Both the position numbers and the translations under genes were made by a program. A stretch of DNA of 64,000 nt, from assembly GCF_003112555.1 (NCBI RefSeq), contig NZ_BEWB01000016.1:1-64000 (forward strand), written 5' to 3'. Below, one piece after another: positions 26,009 to 34,898 of the stretch; the first letter of the stretch is position 1, and the number at the start of each line of letters is the position of its first letter. A model generated the notes under the pieces. The model did not search any database and was not told the DNA's origin. It saw only the letters and a program-made list of their open reading frames with translations. This DNA is from Streptomyces coelicoflavus. Its GTDB lineage: Bacteria; Actinomycetota; Actinomycetes; Streptomycetales; Streptomycetaceae.

Positions 26009-26419
26009 ATGGCAGTTCAGCGTTTCACCCCGGACGGCATGCTGCAGCCGACCCCGTACCACCACGTCGCCGTGGGTACGGGAACGAAGCACGTCCACGT
26101 CAGTGGTCAGATCGCACGACGAGCCGACGGAACTCCGGTCGCACCCGGTGATCTGGCCGGCCAGGTCGCCCAGGCGCTGCGCAACACGTCCATCGGTCTG
26201 ACGGGTGCGGGTGCGTCGTTCGAGGACGTACTGCGCCTGACGTTCTACGTGACCCGCTGGAGCCCGGAGAAGATCGGCGAATTCATGGCAGGGGTCGAGT
26301 CCGTCGCCGACGAGATCGGGCTCCCCCTTCCCCTGCCTCCGGCCTCCCTCATCGGCGTCGACTACCTCTTCGAGCCGGACGTCCTCGTCGAGGTCGAAGC
26401 GACCGCGCTCCTCGGCTGA
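26009..26419 (+). CDS. RidA family (YjgF/YER057c/UK114) protein
   Basis: 136-aa RidA-family protein. Family members deaminate reactive enamine/imine intermediates or act in catabolism. The fold signatures VSGQIARRADGTPVAPGDLA, RNTSIGLTGAGASFEDVLRL, TFYVTRW and the C-terminal LIGVDYLFEPDVLVEVEATA are seen. The usual catalytic Arg before the C-terminal V-E/IE motif is not obvious, so it may belong to a Rid subgroup without imine deaminase activity. A strong gaggagag ribosome site precedes ATG 26009. It is divergent from HxlR and so probably regulated by it. Confidence 0.85.
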   Translation: MAVQRFTPDGMLQPTPYHHVAVGTGTKHVHVSGQIARRADGTPVAPGDLAGQVAQALRNTSIGLTGAGASFEDVLRLTFYVTRWSPEKIGEFMAGVESVADEIGLPLPLPPASLIGVDYLFEPDVLVEVEATALLG

Positions 26420-26601
26420 AACAGTCGTGGCGGCGCGCAACGGCGACGAGGAGACCGGAAGCCTCGCGTCCCACGAGGCCCTCGTGGCAGTCGGCGTACC
26501 GGCGCTGGACGGCATCGGGACGGTCGGTCGGGCACGGCGCCCACGTCCGCTACCGTCGACGGACGGCGCACACGACGACCATCTGCTCCCCAGGAGGAAC
26601 G

Positions 26602-27558
26602 GTGTTCCGCACGGCCGGGGCCGAGCCCGCCCCCACGTCTTCCAGCACGCTCGTCGCCGCCGTGGTCCAGGCCGGTGCGCACCTTTTCGACACCCCCGCA
26701 GGACTCGCCGCGGCGGAGCAGTGGATCCGGGACGCGGCCGGCCGGGGCGCCCAGCTGATCGTGCTGCCCGAGGCGTACCTCGGCGGCTACCCCAAAGGCC
26801 TGGACTTCGGCGTGACCGTCGGCAGCCGCACCCCTGAAGGCCGCGAACTCTTCCGCCGCTACTTCGAGTCGGCCGTCGAGGTGTCCGGTCCCGAGGTGCG
26901 GCACCTGGCGGGCGTCACCCGGGAACTCGGCGTGCACGCCGTGGTCGGCGCCGTCGAGCGAGCGGGCGCGACCCTGTACTGCGTGGCCCTCTACTTCGGC
27001 CCGCAGGGATACCTCGGCAAGCACCGCAAACTGATGCCGACCGCGGCGGAGCGGATCATCTGGGGGAGCGGCGACGGCTCGACCATGCCCGTGCTGCGCG
27101 CCGGGCGGGCGGCCTTCACGGCGGCGATCTGCTGGGAGAACTACATGCCCCTGTTCCGCACCGCGTTGTACGGCAAGGGCGTGGACGTCTGGTGCGCGCC
27201 CACGGTCGACGACCGCGAGAGCTGGCAGGCGACCATGAGGCACATCGCGCTGGAAGGCCGCTGCTTCGTACTGAGCGCCAACCAGTACCTGCTGCGCTCC
27301 GCGCTGCCCGCCGACGTCCACCCGGTCCAGGGCGACGACCCGGACACCGTGCTCATCGGCGGCGGATCCACCATCGTCTCCCCGCTCGGGGAGGTTCTGG
27401 CGGGCCCGTTGCGGGACGCCGAGGGCATCCTCACCGTCGAACTCGACCTCGGTGAACTCGCACGCTCACGCTTCGACTTCGACCCCGTCGGCCATTACGC
27501 CCGCCCGGACGTCTTCACCCTGGGCGTCGACGAGACGGCACGCGGCGCACACCCCTGA
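26602..27558 (+). CDS. Nitrilase (carbon-nitrogen hydrolase)
   Basis: 318-aa nitrilase-superfamily enzyme, nitrilase branch, converting a nitrile to a carboxylic acid and ammonia. The Glu-Lys-Cys triad is present: Glu57 in LPEAYLGGYPKG, Lys143 in GKHRKLMPT, and Cys177 in AAICWENYMPLFR. The motif CWENYMPL is characteristic of true nitrilases over amidases. The length is normal. GTG 26602 follows a GGAGGAAC ribosome site. It is monocistronic on the plus strand and convergent with the MFS gene. Substrate range (aliphatic, aryl or cyanide) cannot be told. Confidence 0.9.
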   Translation: MFRTAGAEPAPTSSSTLVAAVVQAGAHLFDTPAGLAAAEQWIRDAAGRGAQLIVLPEAYLGGYPKGLDFGVTVGSRTPEGRELFRRYFESAVEVSGPEVRHLAGVTRELGVHAVVGAVERAGATLYCVALYFGPQGYLGKHRKLMPTAAERIIWGSGDGSTMPVLRAGRAAFTAAICWENYMPLFRTALYGKGVDVWCAPTVDDRESWQATMRHIALEGRCFVLSANQYLLRSALPADVHPVQGDDPDTVLIGGGSTIVSPLGEVLAGPLRDAEGILTVELDLGELARSRFDFDPVGHYARPDVFTLGVDETARGAHP

Positions 27559-27629
27559 CCGGGCGCACCGCCGACGGCGCCACCCGCCCGTCCGGAGGGG
27601 CGTCCGCGTGCTCCCTGGGTGGTGCGGGA

Positions 27630-28847
27630 CTACGCGTCTTGTCGTGCGGTTGCGGTTGCGGATGCGGATGCGGACGCGGATGCGGATGAGGGCATCGCGG
27701 TCCGGGTGCCGGGGGCGACGGGTTCGGGCAGGGTGCGCAAGAGGAGCCAGCTCAGGGCGGGCATGGCGATCAGGGGGGTGAGGGCGGTCCGGAGGGTCGT
27801 CGTGTCGGCGAGGTGTCCCAGCAGGGGGCTGATGAGGCCACCGATGCTGACGGTGAGGCCGAGGGTGATGCCGCTGGCGGTGCCGATGCGAGAGGGGAGA
27901 TAGTCCTGGCCGAGGGTGACCTGGAGGGAGAAGGGGACGTACAGGCCGGCGGAGGTGAGCGCGATGAAGAGGAACATGACCGCGCCGGGCGCGTAGATCA
28001 CACCGGTGACGGCGGCGGCGGAGAGCAGGTAGGACCAGCGGGAGACGCGGACGCGGTCGTAGCGGCCTGCCAGGGATCCGCCCAGGACCGAGCCGACGGC
28101 GCCGCCCAGGAAGAGCACGAACAGGGCGGCGGTGCCCGCGGTGGTGCTGCCCTGCATGCGTTGCTGGGCGTAGAGGGAGATGAAGGTGCTCAGGCCGGTG
28201 AAGACGATGGAGCGGAAGACGACCGCCAGCGACAGCTTCACGAACGAGGCCACGTCGTCCGCGCTGCGGGGCGCCTGCGTCCCGGCCGTGCCGGACTGGG
28301 GACGGGCGAGCATCCGGAGTACGGGTACGCACAGGGCGGCGCCGGCGAGCGCGGGCAGTACGAGGACGGGTGTCCAGCGCAGGGAGCCGTGTCCGATCGC
28401 GGCCGACACCACGAGCGGGGCGAGTGCGAAGCCGATGTTGCCGCCGAGGGAGAACCAGCTCATCGCGCTGTGGCTGCCTCCGCTGGCCAGCCGGGCCACG
28501 CGGGCGGATTCCGGGTGGTAGGCGGCCACCCCGATGCCGGAGACGGCGACGAAGAACAGGGTGAGTCCGTAGGAGCCGCTGAGGCCGCTGAGCGCGATGC
28601 CCACGCCGCCCAGCAGGGTGCTGACCGGCAGCAGCCAGGGCATCGCCCACCGGTCGGTGAGCGCGCCGAACACAGGCTGGGCCACCGAGGACAGCAAGGA
28701 CGCGGCCAGCACGATGCCGGAGGCTACCGCGTAGGTGTAGTCGCGTTCGGCCACGAAGAACGGGATCAGCGCCGCGACGGCGCCTTGGTAGATGTCGACG
28801 CAGGCGTGGCCCACGGCCAGCAGCAGGATCGATGTTTTCCTTCGCAC
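27630..28847 (-). CDS. Fosmidomycin-resistance-type MFS transporter
   Basis: 405-aa twelve-helix major facilitator resembling Fsr (fosmidomycin resistance protein). The N-terminal helix has LLLAVGHACVDIYQGAVAAL, followed by FGALTDRWAMPW after helix 2, AYHPESARVARLA in the helix 4 region and a long loop between helices 6 and 7 (ARPQSGTAGTQAP). The C-terminus is a low-complexity run of Ala/Ser dipeptides (ASASASASA) made by a GATGCG-type DNA repeat near 27660-27690. GTG 28847 is the likely start. It diverges from an AraC-type regulator 54 bases away, which should control it. Drug efflux is likely; the drug is unknown. Confidence 0.87.
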   Translation of the reverse strand: MRRKTSILLLAVGHACVDIYQGAVAALIPFFVAERDYTYAVASGIVLAASLLSSVAQPVFGALTDRWAMPWLLPVSTLLGGVGIALSGLSGSYGLTLFFVAVSGIGVAAYHPESARVARLASGGSHSAMSWFSLGGNIGFALAPLVVSAAIGHGSLRWTPVLVLPALAGAALCVPVLRMLARPQSGTAGTQAPRSADDVASFVKLSLAVVFRSIVFTGLSTFISLYAQQRMQGSTTAGTAALFVLFLGGAVGSVLGGSLAGRYDRVRVSRWSYLLSAAAVTGVIYAPGAVMFLFIALTSAGLYVPFSLQVTLGQDYLPSRIGTASGITLGLTVSIGGLISPLLGHLADTTTLRTALTPLIAMPALSWLLLRTLPEPVAPGTRTAMPSSASASASASATATARQDA

Positions 28848-28901
28848 CCTCCCATGCTGGGAGAAGCGCCTGGTGTCGCGCTTTCGGTAGATTGACAAGC
28901 A

Positions 28902-29645
28902 ATGCAGAAAATCCGCCACACGCCTGTCGCGCCGACCCGGACCCAGCGTCTGGCGTCCGGCGGCGAGATCGACGCGCACCGCCACGACGACCACCAGATC
29001 GCCTACGCCAGCAAGGGCACCATCGCGGTGACCACCGGCGCCGGCTCCTGGGTCGCTCCCGCCACCCGCGCGATCTGGATTCCGGCCGGCACCGTCCACC
29101 AGCACCAGGCCCACGGCGAACTCGACCTCCATCTCGTCGGCCTGCCCGCCACGGAGAACCCCCTAGGCCTCGGTGAACCGGCCGTCCTTGCCGTCAGTCC
29201 CCTGCTGCGCGAACTCATCGTCGCCTACACCCGCGATCCCGAGGACGACAGCCCACCCCACCTGCGTCTGCGCGCCGTCATGCTCGACCGGCTCAAGCTC
29301 TCCCCCGAGCAGCCGCTGCACCTGCCGGCCCCCACCGACCCTCTGCTCCGGGAACTGCACGACATCCTGCGCGCCGATCCGTCCGACAACCGTTCCCTCG
29401 ACGACCTCGGACGGCAGATCGGCGCCGGCGCCCGCACCCTCTCCCGCCGCCTCCGTGACGATCTCGGCCTCACCTACCCCCAGTGGCGCACCCAGATCAG
29501 GCTCCACCACTCCCTGATCCTCCTGGCCGACGACACCCCTGTCACCGCTGTCGCTCACCGCTGCGGCTGGTCGTCCCCCAGCACCTTCATCGACGTCTTC
29601 CGCCGCACCTTCGGCCACACCCCCGGCGCGCGCCCCACCGCCTGA
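28902..29645 (+). CDS. AraC family regulator with cupin domain
   Basis: 247-aa regulator. An N-terminal cupin region (HRHDDHQIAYASKGTIAVTT, WIPAGTVHQHQAHG) is followed by two AraC helix-turn-helix units at the C-terminus (DDLGRQIGAGARTLSRRLRD; TAVAHRCGWSSPSTFIDVFR ending in FGHTPGARP). The arrangement resembles NimR-type activators of the divergent efflux gene. ATG 28902 overlaps the short promoter region shared with the MFS gene. The likely role is ligand-dependent control of that transporter. Confidence 0.88.
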   Translation: MQKIRHTPVAPTRTQRLASGGEIDAHRHDDHQIAYASKGTIAVTTGAGSWVAPATRAIWIPAGTVHQHQAHGELDLHLVGLPATENPLGLGEPAVLAVSPLLRELIVAYTRDPEDDSPPHLRLRAVMLDRLKLSPEQPLHLPAPTDPLLRELHDILRADPSDNRSLDDLGRQIGAGARTLSRRLRDDLGLTYPQWRTQIRLHHSLILLADDTPVTAVAHRCGWSSPSTFIDVFRRTFGHTPGARPTA

Positions 29646-29664
29646 CCGAGGGGAGGGACACGGC

Positions 29665-29694
29665 GAGGCCGCCGTCCCGCAGGACGGCGGCCTC
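29665..29694. terminator. Bidirectional hairpin terminator
   Basis: GAGGCCGCCGTCC at 29665-29677 pairs perfectly with 29682-29694 (13 bp, loop CGCA). It lies between the convergent ends of the AraC gene and the FG-GAP gene, so it can stop both transcripts. Confidence 0.75.
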
Positions 29695-29708
29695 CGGCCC
29701 GGCGCCTG

Positions 29709-31217
29709 TCACTCGTCGACGGCCGCGCCGAACCGTGCGTCGGTCGCCGGCGCTCCGAGGCGTGTGCCGTCGTAGGTCCAGGTGCCGGGGCCGACCAGGC
29801 CCGACGGCGACGCGGGCACCACCCAGATGAAGCCGTCATCGGTGTTCTCACCCGGTGCCGCCGCCAGGAGTCCGAAGAGACCGTCCTTGTTGGCGTCGAT
29901 CAGCCGGACCTGACCGCCCCAGCGGTCGGACCTCTCCGCCGTTCCGGGGATGGCGGCGAGCTGCTGGTCGAAGCTCCTCACTCCGGTGCCGCTGAAGCCG
30001 GTCCGGTCGCCGCGCAGCACCCACACGGCGCCCGCGTCGGGCACGCTGCCGATGTCCTCGCCGGGTGCCCCGACGGCGAGGTCGGGGTGGCCGTCGCCGT
30101 CGGTGTCCCCGGCCGACAGTTCGGCGCCCCACTGGTCGCCGGCCTCCGAGGTCCCGGGCACACCGGGGGAGTCCTGGGTCCAGTACTGCGCCGGCTCGGG
30201 CTCGAGCCCGGAGAGGTCGCCCCGGCCGAGGTACAGCGTGATGCCGCCTCCCGTCGGTGCGCCGGCCCCGGTGTCGCCGATGACGAGGTCGTCCTGTCCC
30301 GTGCCGTCCCAGTCGCCGGAGACCACGGCCGGACCACCCGGGAAGGTGCCCCCGTCGCCGAGAGCGCCGGCGTCGGGTGCGCCGTGCAGGACACGCACCG
30401 TGCCGACGCCCGGCTGCTCGCCGCCGGTGACGCCGGAGACGGCCAGGTCGGCCCAGGAGTCCTCGTTGTAGTTGCCGTGGGAGAGGTTGCGGAATTCGAA
30501 ACCGGCGTCCGACGGCGCGAGGTCGCCCGCCCGCACACGCTGCTCCGCCAGGGCCGGCTGCCGTGCCGTCGAACCGGGCGGGAGGGTGAAGAACAGCAGG
30601 GTGTCGTTCTCCAGGACGGCGAGGGAATCACGCGGGTCGGCGTCCGGGTCCGCCGGATCGGGGGCGAAGTACCGAGCGGCCTCGACGGCCCGTCCGAAGC
30701 GGGCACCGGCCCGCGGGGCGTCGTTCTCCAGCCAGGTGCTGTCGGATCCGTGCAGTCCGGTGGGTGACCCCCAGAACACGACGGCGCCGCCCGTGTCGGG
30801 CAGACCGACGAGGTCCTCACCCGGGATTCCGACGACGGCGTCGTCGTACCCGTCGTTGTCCAGGTCACCGGAGGCGACGGCCCCGCCGAATCGGTCGCCG
30901 GCCTCGGCGCCGCCGGGTACCCCGGAGACGTTCTGGTGGAGCACGCTCTTCCGCGCCGTGCTCAGACCACCCGAGGAGCTGTACTGGACGGTGACGTAGC
31001 CGGCGCCGGAGGCGCCGCCCACCGTGGCGCCGGGGGCACCGGTCAGCACGTCGTCGTAACCGTTGCCGTCGTAGTCGCAGTTGCGCTGCTGCCACCCGAT
31101 GGACGGGAAGGGCACAGGGGCCGGGGCCGGGGCGGCCGAGGGGGCCGCGACGACCGCGCCGCCGCCGAGGGTGAGGAGCACGGCGGCCGTGACGGCCGCT
31201 CGTCCGAGGTGACGCAC
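29709..31217 (-). CDS. Secreted FG-GAP repeat protein
   Basis: 502-aa secreted protein, likely a seven-bladed beta-propeller. The signal peptide (MRHLGRAAVTAAVLLTLGGG) has cleavage near VVAAPSAAP. At least five FG-GAP/integrin-alpha-like repeats follow: DYDGNGYDDVLTGAPG, GDLDNDGYDDAVVGIPGED, GDWDGTGQDDLVIGD, GDTDGDGHPDLAVGAPGED and DANKDGLFGLLAAAPGEN. Calcium-binding DxDxDG loops are evident. Such proteins bind ligands at the cell surface or serve as enzyme scaffolds; none is directly characterised in Streptomyces to my knowledge. It is monocistronic, with a bidirectional terminator after it. Confidence 0.85.
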   Translation of the reverse strand: MRHLGRAAVTAAVLLTLGGGAVVAAPSAAPAPAPVPFPSIGWQQRNCDYDGNGYDDVLTGAPGATVGGASGAGYVTVQYSSSGGLSTARKSVLHQNVSGVPGGAEAGDRFGGAVASGDLDNDGYDDAVVGIPGEDLVGLPDTGGAVVFWGSPTGLHGSDSTWLENDAPRAGARFGRAVEAARYFAPDPADPDADPRDSLAVLENDTLLFFTLPPGSTARQPALAEQRVRAGDLAPSDAGFEFRNLSHGNYNEDSWADLAVSGVTGGEQPGVGTVRVLHGAPDAGALGDGGTFPGGPAVVSGDWDGTGQDDLVIGDTGAGAPTGGGITLYLGRGDLSGLEPEPAQYWTQDSPGVPGTSEAGDQWGAELSAGDTDGDGHPDLAVGAPGEDIGSVPDAGAVWVLRGDRTGFSGTGVRSFDQQLAAIPGTAERSDRWGGQVRLIDANKDGLFGLLAAAPGENTDDGFIWVVPASPSGLVGPGTWTYDGTRLGAPATDARFGAAVDE

Positions 31218-31572
31218 AGGAAGACCTCCCTGGTCTCCGGGACCGCCCGCGGCTCCATGCCGGCCGCGGCGGGTGCGGGCGAAGGTGTGCCGCTACCCCG
31301 CGCGCCGGGGCGGGGACCGGGGCGTTGCCGTACGGCACCGGTTCCTCGTCGTCGCTTCCAGCACGTGAAGGGCGTACGACCGTGTGCGTCTCCCGCAGTC
31401 GGGCGGTGCGGTGAGGGCACGGACCTTGCTGCGTTCACCGAGTAGACATCCGCGCTTCGGCGAAGGTTGTACGCGCGTCGGCTCGGACTCCGGGATGCGA
31501 GCGGTGGGCGCGGTGCGAGGAGCCGCGGGATCGACGGCGCGCCCTGTGCTCGGGCGTGGCCGCGCGCTGCGC
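31218..31572. other. Intergenic region, nothing identified
   Basis: 355 bases between the FG-GAP start and the end of the fucosidase gene. The overlapping reading frames have no ribosome site or family signature. It should contain the FG-GAP promoter. Confidence 0.5.
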
Positions 31573-32844
31573 TCAGTCGCGGCCCTGACCGGTGTACAAC
31601 TCCAGTTCTCCGTCGAGTTCGAGGGCGAGGACGGTGCCGTGCGCAGCGAGGTCCTCCGTCGCGGGCGCGTCGATCCACAGGTCCCCCGGGACGTCGTGCA
31701 GACCTCCGGTGCGCCGGTGGGCGAGTTCCGTCCCGGTCCCGAGGACGCTGATCCGGCGTACCGCGTTGCGCAGGCCCCGGACGCAGACCGTTTCACTCGG
31801 AGGGTCGAAGCAGACCAGGTACAGCGTTCGGCGGTCGGCGGACAGCGTGCTCGGTCCGTAGTGGTGCCCCGGCGGCAGACCCGCGACGCTGCCGTGCACG
31901 GCAGGGGAGTGGCGTCGTATCCACTCGCCCAGTCCTTCGAGCCGTTCCGCCTGTTCCGCCACGACGGTGCCGTCGGCGCGCGGGCCCACACCGAGCAGGA
32001 GGTTACCGCCCATGCCGATGGTCTGCGCGAAGTAGCGCACGAGTTGGCCCACGGTCTTGTGGTTCACGTCGTGCGGCCGGAACCCCCAGGAGTCGTTGAC
32101 GGTGAGGCACAACTCCCAGGGCGCCTGCGGCGCCGAGACCGGCAGCCCCTGTTCCGGCGTGGCGTAGTCACCGTGGCCGAGCAGCCGGGAGTTGCACACC
32201 GCGTCCGGCGCCAGGTCGCGGATGGTCCGCGCCAGTTCCGGCATCCGCCACTGGTCCGCGGAGCGTTCCCACTCACCGTCGAACCAGAGCAGATCCGGCC
32301 CGAACCGGGTGAGCAACTCGCCCACCTGACCGTCCCGGTAGTCGAGGTAGCGGTCCCAGGCGCGCGTGTCCTCGGCGCCCGGCGCGGGAGAGACGTAGGT
32401 GCTGTCGACCAGCTCGGGGTGCGGCGGCCGCGGATGCCGTACCGATGCGTAGTCCGGGTGGTTCCAGTCGGAGAGCGAGTAGTACAGACCGGCTCTCAGG
32501 CCCTCGTCACGCATCGCCGCCACGTACTCGGCGACCAGGTCACGGCCGGCCGGGGTGCGACGGACCACGCTCAGGTCGCTCAACCGCGTGTCCCACAGGG
32601 CCACTCCGTCGTGGTGCCGTGCCGTCAGGACGGCGTAACCGGCCCCGGCGCGGGCGAAGAGCCGGGCCCAGGCGGCGGCGTCGAAGCGGGACGCGGTGAA
32701 GCCGTCGAGTTGGCGCATGTACCGTTCGTGCGGCATGACGTGGTCGAACAGTGCCCAGGACTCGGGCACGCCCTCGACCGAGTAGATGCCGTAGTGCACG
32801 AAAATGCCGAGCTTGGCTTCGGTGAACCAGGGTTGCATGGTCAT
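31573..32844 (-). CDS. GH29 alpha-L-fucosidase
   Basis: 423-aa glycoside hydrolase family 29 enzyme cleaving alpha-L-fucosyl linkages. Conserved segments are WFTEAKLGIFVHYGIYSVEG near the start, LTARHHDGVALWDT with the paired His, LYYSLSDWNHPDY, and the nucleophile region LLWFDGEWE (catalytic Asp in FDG). A C-terminal beta domain follows without a CBM. No signal peptide is seen, so it probably acts inside the cell on imported sugars or glycosides. ATG 32844 (MTMQPWF) starts just before the first strand; an ATG at 32838 is possible. It is downstream of the HAD gene on the same strand, with a 177-base gap. Confidence 0.88.
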   Translation of the reverse strand: MTMQPWFTEAKLGIFVHYGIYSVEGVPESWALFDHVMPHERYMRQLDGFTASRFDAAAWARLFARAGAGYAVLTARHHDGVALWDTRLSDLSVVRRTPAGRDLVAEYVAAMRDEGLRAGLYYSLSDWNHPDYASVRHPRPPHPELVDSTYVSPAPGAEDTRAWDRYLDYRDGQVGELLTRFGPDLLWFDGEWERSADQWRMPELARTIRDLAPDAVCNSRLLGHGDYATPEQGLPVSAPQAPWELCLTVNDSWGFRPHDVNHKTVGQLVRYFAQTIGMGGNLLLGVGPRADGTVVAEQAERLEGLGEWIRRHSPAVHGSVAGLPPGHHYGPSTLSADRRTLYLVCFDPPSETVCVRGLRNAVRRISVLGTGTELAHRRTGGLHDVPGDLWIDAPATEDLAAHGTVLALELDGELELYTGQGRD

Positions 32845-33021
32845 GGTGGACCGTCCTCGCCTCTCTCGTGACGGACACGTGCCGACGGGCCCGGGCCTCG
32901 GACACGACGGCCTCCGCGGCTCCCTCGTCACACGAGCCGCAGCACTTTCGCGCTGACACCGTAGCCCTCCCGACCTCATCCCTCGCCCCTGCCCTCGACG
33001 GTTGCGTCCCGTCACACGCGG

Positions 33022-33759
33022 TCACCCGCTGCGTACCCAGGCCCGCGCCTCATCGCAGTCCAGCCCCGGAACCCATTCGTCGGCCCGGCCGCGGTCGCCG
33101 CCGTGGGGCAGCGGTCCCACGCCCAGCACTCGCAGGCCCGCGCGTGCCGCCGACTCGACTCCCGTGAGGGAGTCCTCGACGGCGAGAGTCGCCCGTGGCG
33201 GAACCCCGCACAGGCGGGCCGCCGTGCTGTACACGTCGGGCCACGGTTTGGGCCGTACAGCCGGCTCCGCCCCGTCCTCCCCCTCCGCCGCCGGGCTCGG
33301 CCCGCGGGAGTGCTCCGGCTGCACCGTGGGCACGACGACGTGCCGGAAGTAGCGTCGCAGTCCGGCGCGGAGGAGGCTCTCGTCCACGACCTCCAGCGGG
33401 CAGTTGCTGGCGACGGCCAAGGGAAGCCGGCGCGAGCACAGCCGTACGAACTCGGGAGCGCCCGGCATGGTCAGCGGGTCTTCCGTGACGAGCGAGAGGA
33501 AGTGCCGGAGCAGGGCGGCGGAGAGGTCGGCGGCCAGGTCGGGCTTGTTCGTCTCCTGTGCCATCAGGCGGCCGCAGTCGAGGTAGTGCACTCCCTTGGC
33601 CCGCTCGGCGAATCCCGGCGGAGTCGGCAGTCCGAACTCGCGGAAGGCCCGTGTGCGGGCGTCCTGCCAATGCCGTTCGGTGTCCATCAGGGTTCCGTCG
33701 CAGTCAAAGACGATGGCCTCGGGTGACCAGTCGGCCAGGGTGCGTGAGATCGGCGCCAC
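33022..33759 (-). CDS. HAD superfamily hydrolase (phosphatase)
   Basis: 245-aa haloacid-dehalogenase-type phosphatase, subfamily IA. Motif I is VFDCDGTLMDTE at about 17-28 (Asp19 and Asp21), motif II has the Ser in AVASNCPLEV, the motif III Lys is in RPKPWPDVY, and motif IV is AVEDSLTGVESA. A helical cap sits between I and II. Sugar phosphates are common substrates. ATG 33759 is preceded by gaggagac. It lies upstream of the GH29 gene on the same strand, so a joint role in sugar metabolism is possible but not shown. Confidence 0.87.
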   Translation of the reverse strand: MAPISRTLADWSPEAIVFDCDGTLMDTERHWQDARTRAFREFGLPTPPGFAERAKGVHYLDCGRLMAQETNKPDLAADLSAALLRHFLSLVTEDPLTMPGAPEFVRLCSRRLPLAVASNCPLEVVDESLLRAGLRRYFRHVVVPTVQPEHSRGPSPAAEGEDGAEPAVRPKPWPDVYSTAARLCGVPPRATLAVEDSLTGVESAARAGLRVLGVGPLPHGGDRGRADEWVPGLDCDEARAWVRSG

Positions 33760-34262
33760 GGTGTCTCCTCGGGTGGGCGGTCCCGCGCGTGGCAGGACCG
33801 CGATTCGTGGTGATGCCGCATGGCACGGCGAACGGTCAGGACCGTCGGCGTTCCCGCCCGGGATCCGGCCAGGGGGTGCGCATTTACGGGCATCAACCGC
33901 AAAAGGAAAACATTGCGACGGCTACGTTATTTCTCACCCGAAACGAGACGCAATCACCATTTCGAGTGCTCGCCCGCAAGGCGTTCGTGGTGTATGCGCT
34001 GCGCAGACGCGGGAATCGCTCGAATAGCTGACTGGTAGTCATGGGCGGGACAACCCGGGTGACTTGCTGCATCCCGGACGCACCGGACATCGACTGCCGG
34101 GACGCGGTGACGGTGCGGCGCGTTGGCCAGGAATCGCGCCCGGTGAGGTCGGGGTCCACCCGCACGCGTGCATATTCGAAAGGAATGTGGAACAACCGCG
34201 CACGGTTGACGCTCGATTGCTCCAGGCGTACGCGGGCGCACTACATTTCCGTCATTCATTCC
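33760..34262. other. Long leader of ScbR-like gene with inverted repeats
   Basis: 503 bases between the HAD and ScbR-like genes, partly AT-richer than its surroundings around 33900-33980. CAACCG-CGCA-CGGTTG at 34193-34208 is a perfect inverted repeat. A second, TTTCCGTCAT at 34246-34255, can pair with the start-codon region ATGACG..GAAA at 34263-34276. No gene is recognised; regulatory use is likely. Confidence 0.5.
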
Positions 34263-34889
34263 ATGACGAGCGGAAAGCACGGAACCTTGCAGGAACGGGC
34301 CAGAGCAACCCGCAGATCACTTCTCGAGGCGGCCGCCTGCCTCTTCGCCCAGCACGGATACGCGGGGACCAGCGTCAATGACATAAGCGCCCGGTCCGGA
34401 CGCACCAGCGGGTCCGTCTACTTCCACTACACCAGCAAGGAGGGCATCGCGCTGGCCGTCGTCCAGGGCGGCTTCGCCACCTGGCCCGGCCTCGCGGCCT
34501 GCTACGTCGACCACACCGTGCCGCCGCTGAAACGCCTCGTCGTACTGAGCCACGAGGTCGCCCGCGCCCTCTCCGAAGATCCCCTGACCCGAGCCGGCGC
34601 CCGTCTGTGGGCGGAGCGCGACACGATCAACCTGCATCTCCCCGACCCGTTCGTTCTCTGGACGACCGCGGTGACACGTCTGCTGGCCCAGGCCCGGATC
34701 ACGGGGCACCTGGCCGCCCACGTACGGCCGGCCGCCACGGCACGGACCCTGGTGCGTGCCTTCTTCGGCTTCTGCACCCTCACCGAGGCCCTGGAAGGTC
34801 CCCACGCCGTCAGCGTTCGCGTCGCCGACTGGTGGGACCTGACGCTGCCTGCCCTCCTGCCGGACTCACGCCCGGCCGACGGCGCCTGA
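34263..34889 (+). CDS. ScbR-like autoregulator-receptor family TetR protein
   Basis: 208-aa TetR-type regulator resembling gamma-butyrolactone receptors (ScbR, ArpA) and their pseudo-receptor relatives. The helix-turn-helix at about 12-55 is typical: LLEAAACLFAQHGYAGTSVN, then RTSGSVYFHYTSKEGIALAV. The ligand domain keeps LSEDPLTRAGARLWAERDTI and RTLVRAFFGFCTLTEALEG. Such proteins control antibiotic production and development. No AfsA/ScbA-type synthase gene is nearby, so it is an orphan receptor. ATG 34263 (MTSGKHG) has no visible ribosome site; ATG 34185 is an alternative. It converges with the XRE gene. Confidence 0.83.
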   Translation: MTSGKHGTLQERARATRRSLLEAAACLFAQHGYAGTSVNDISARSGRTSGSVYFHYTSKEGIALAVVQGGFATWPGLAACYVDHTVPPLKRLVVLSHEVARALSEDPLTRAGARLWAERDTINLHLPDPFVLWTTAVTRLLAQARITGHLAAHVRPAATARTLVRAFFGFCTLTEALEGPHAVSVRVADWWDLTLPALLPDSRPADGA

Positions 34890-34898
34890 GCCACACGG

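Noticed and set aside
27655..27700. CRISPR-like or structural repeat
   Set aside because: The repeat units are six bases and lie inside the coding end of the MFS gene; there are no spacers.
28885..28900. ATTG-ACAAG-CAAT palindrome before the AraC gene
   Set aside because: Only four-base arms; expected by chance and too weak to call an operator.
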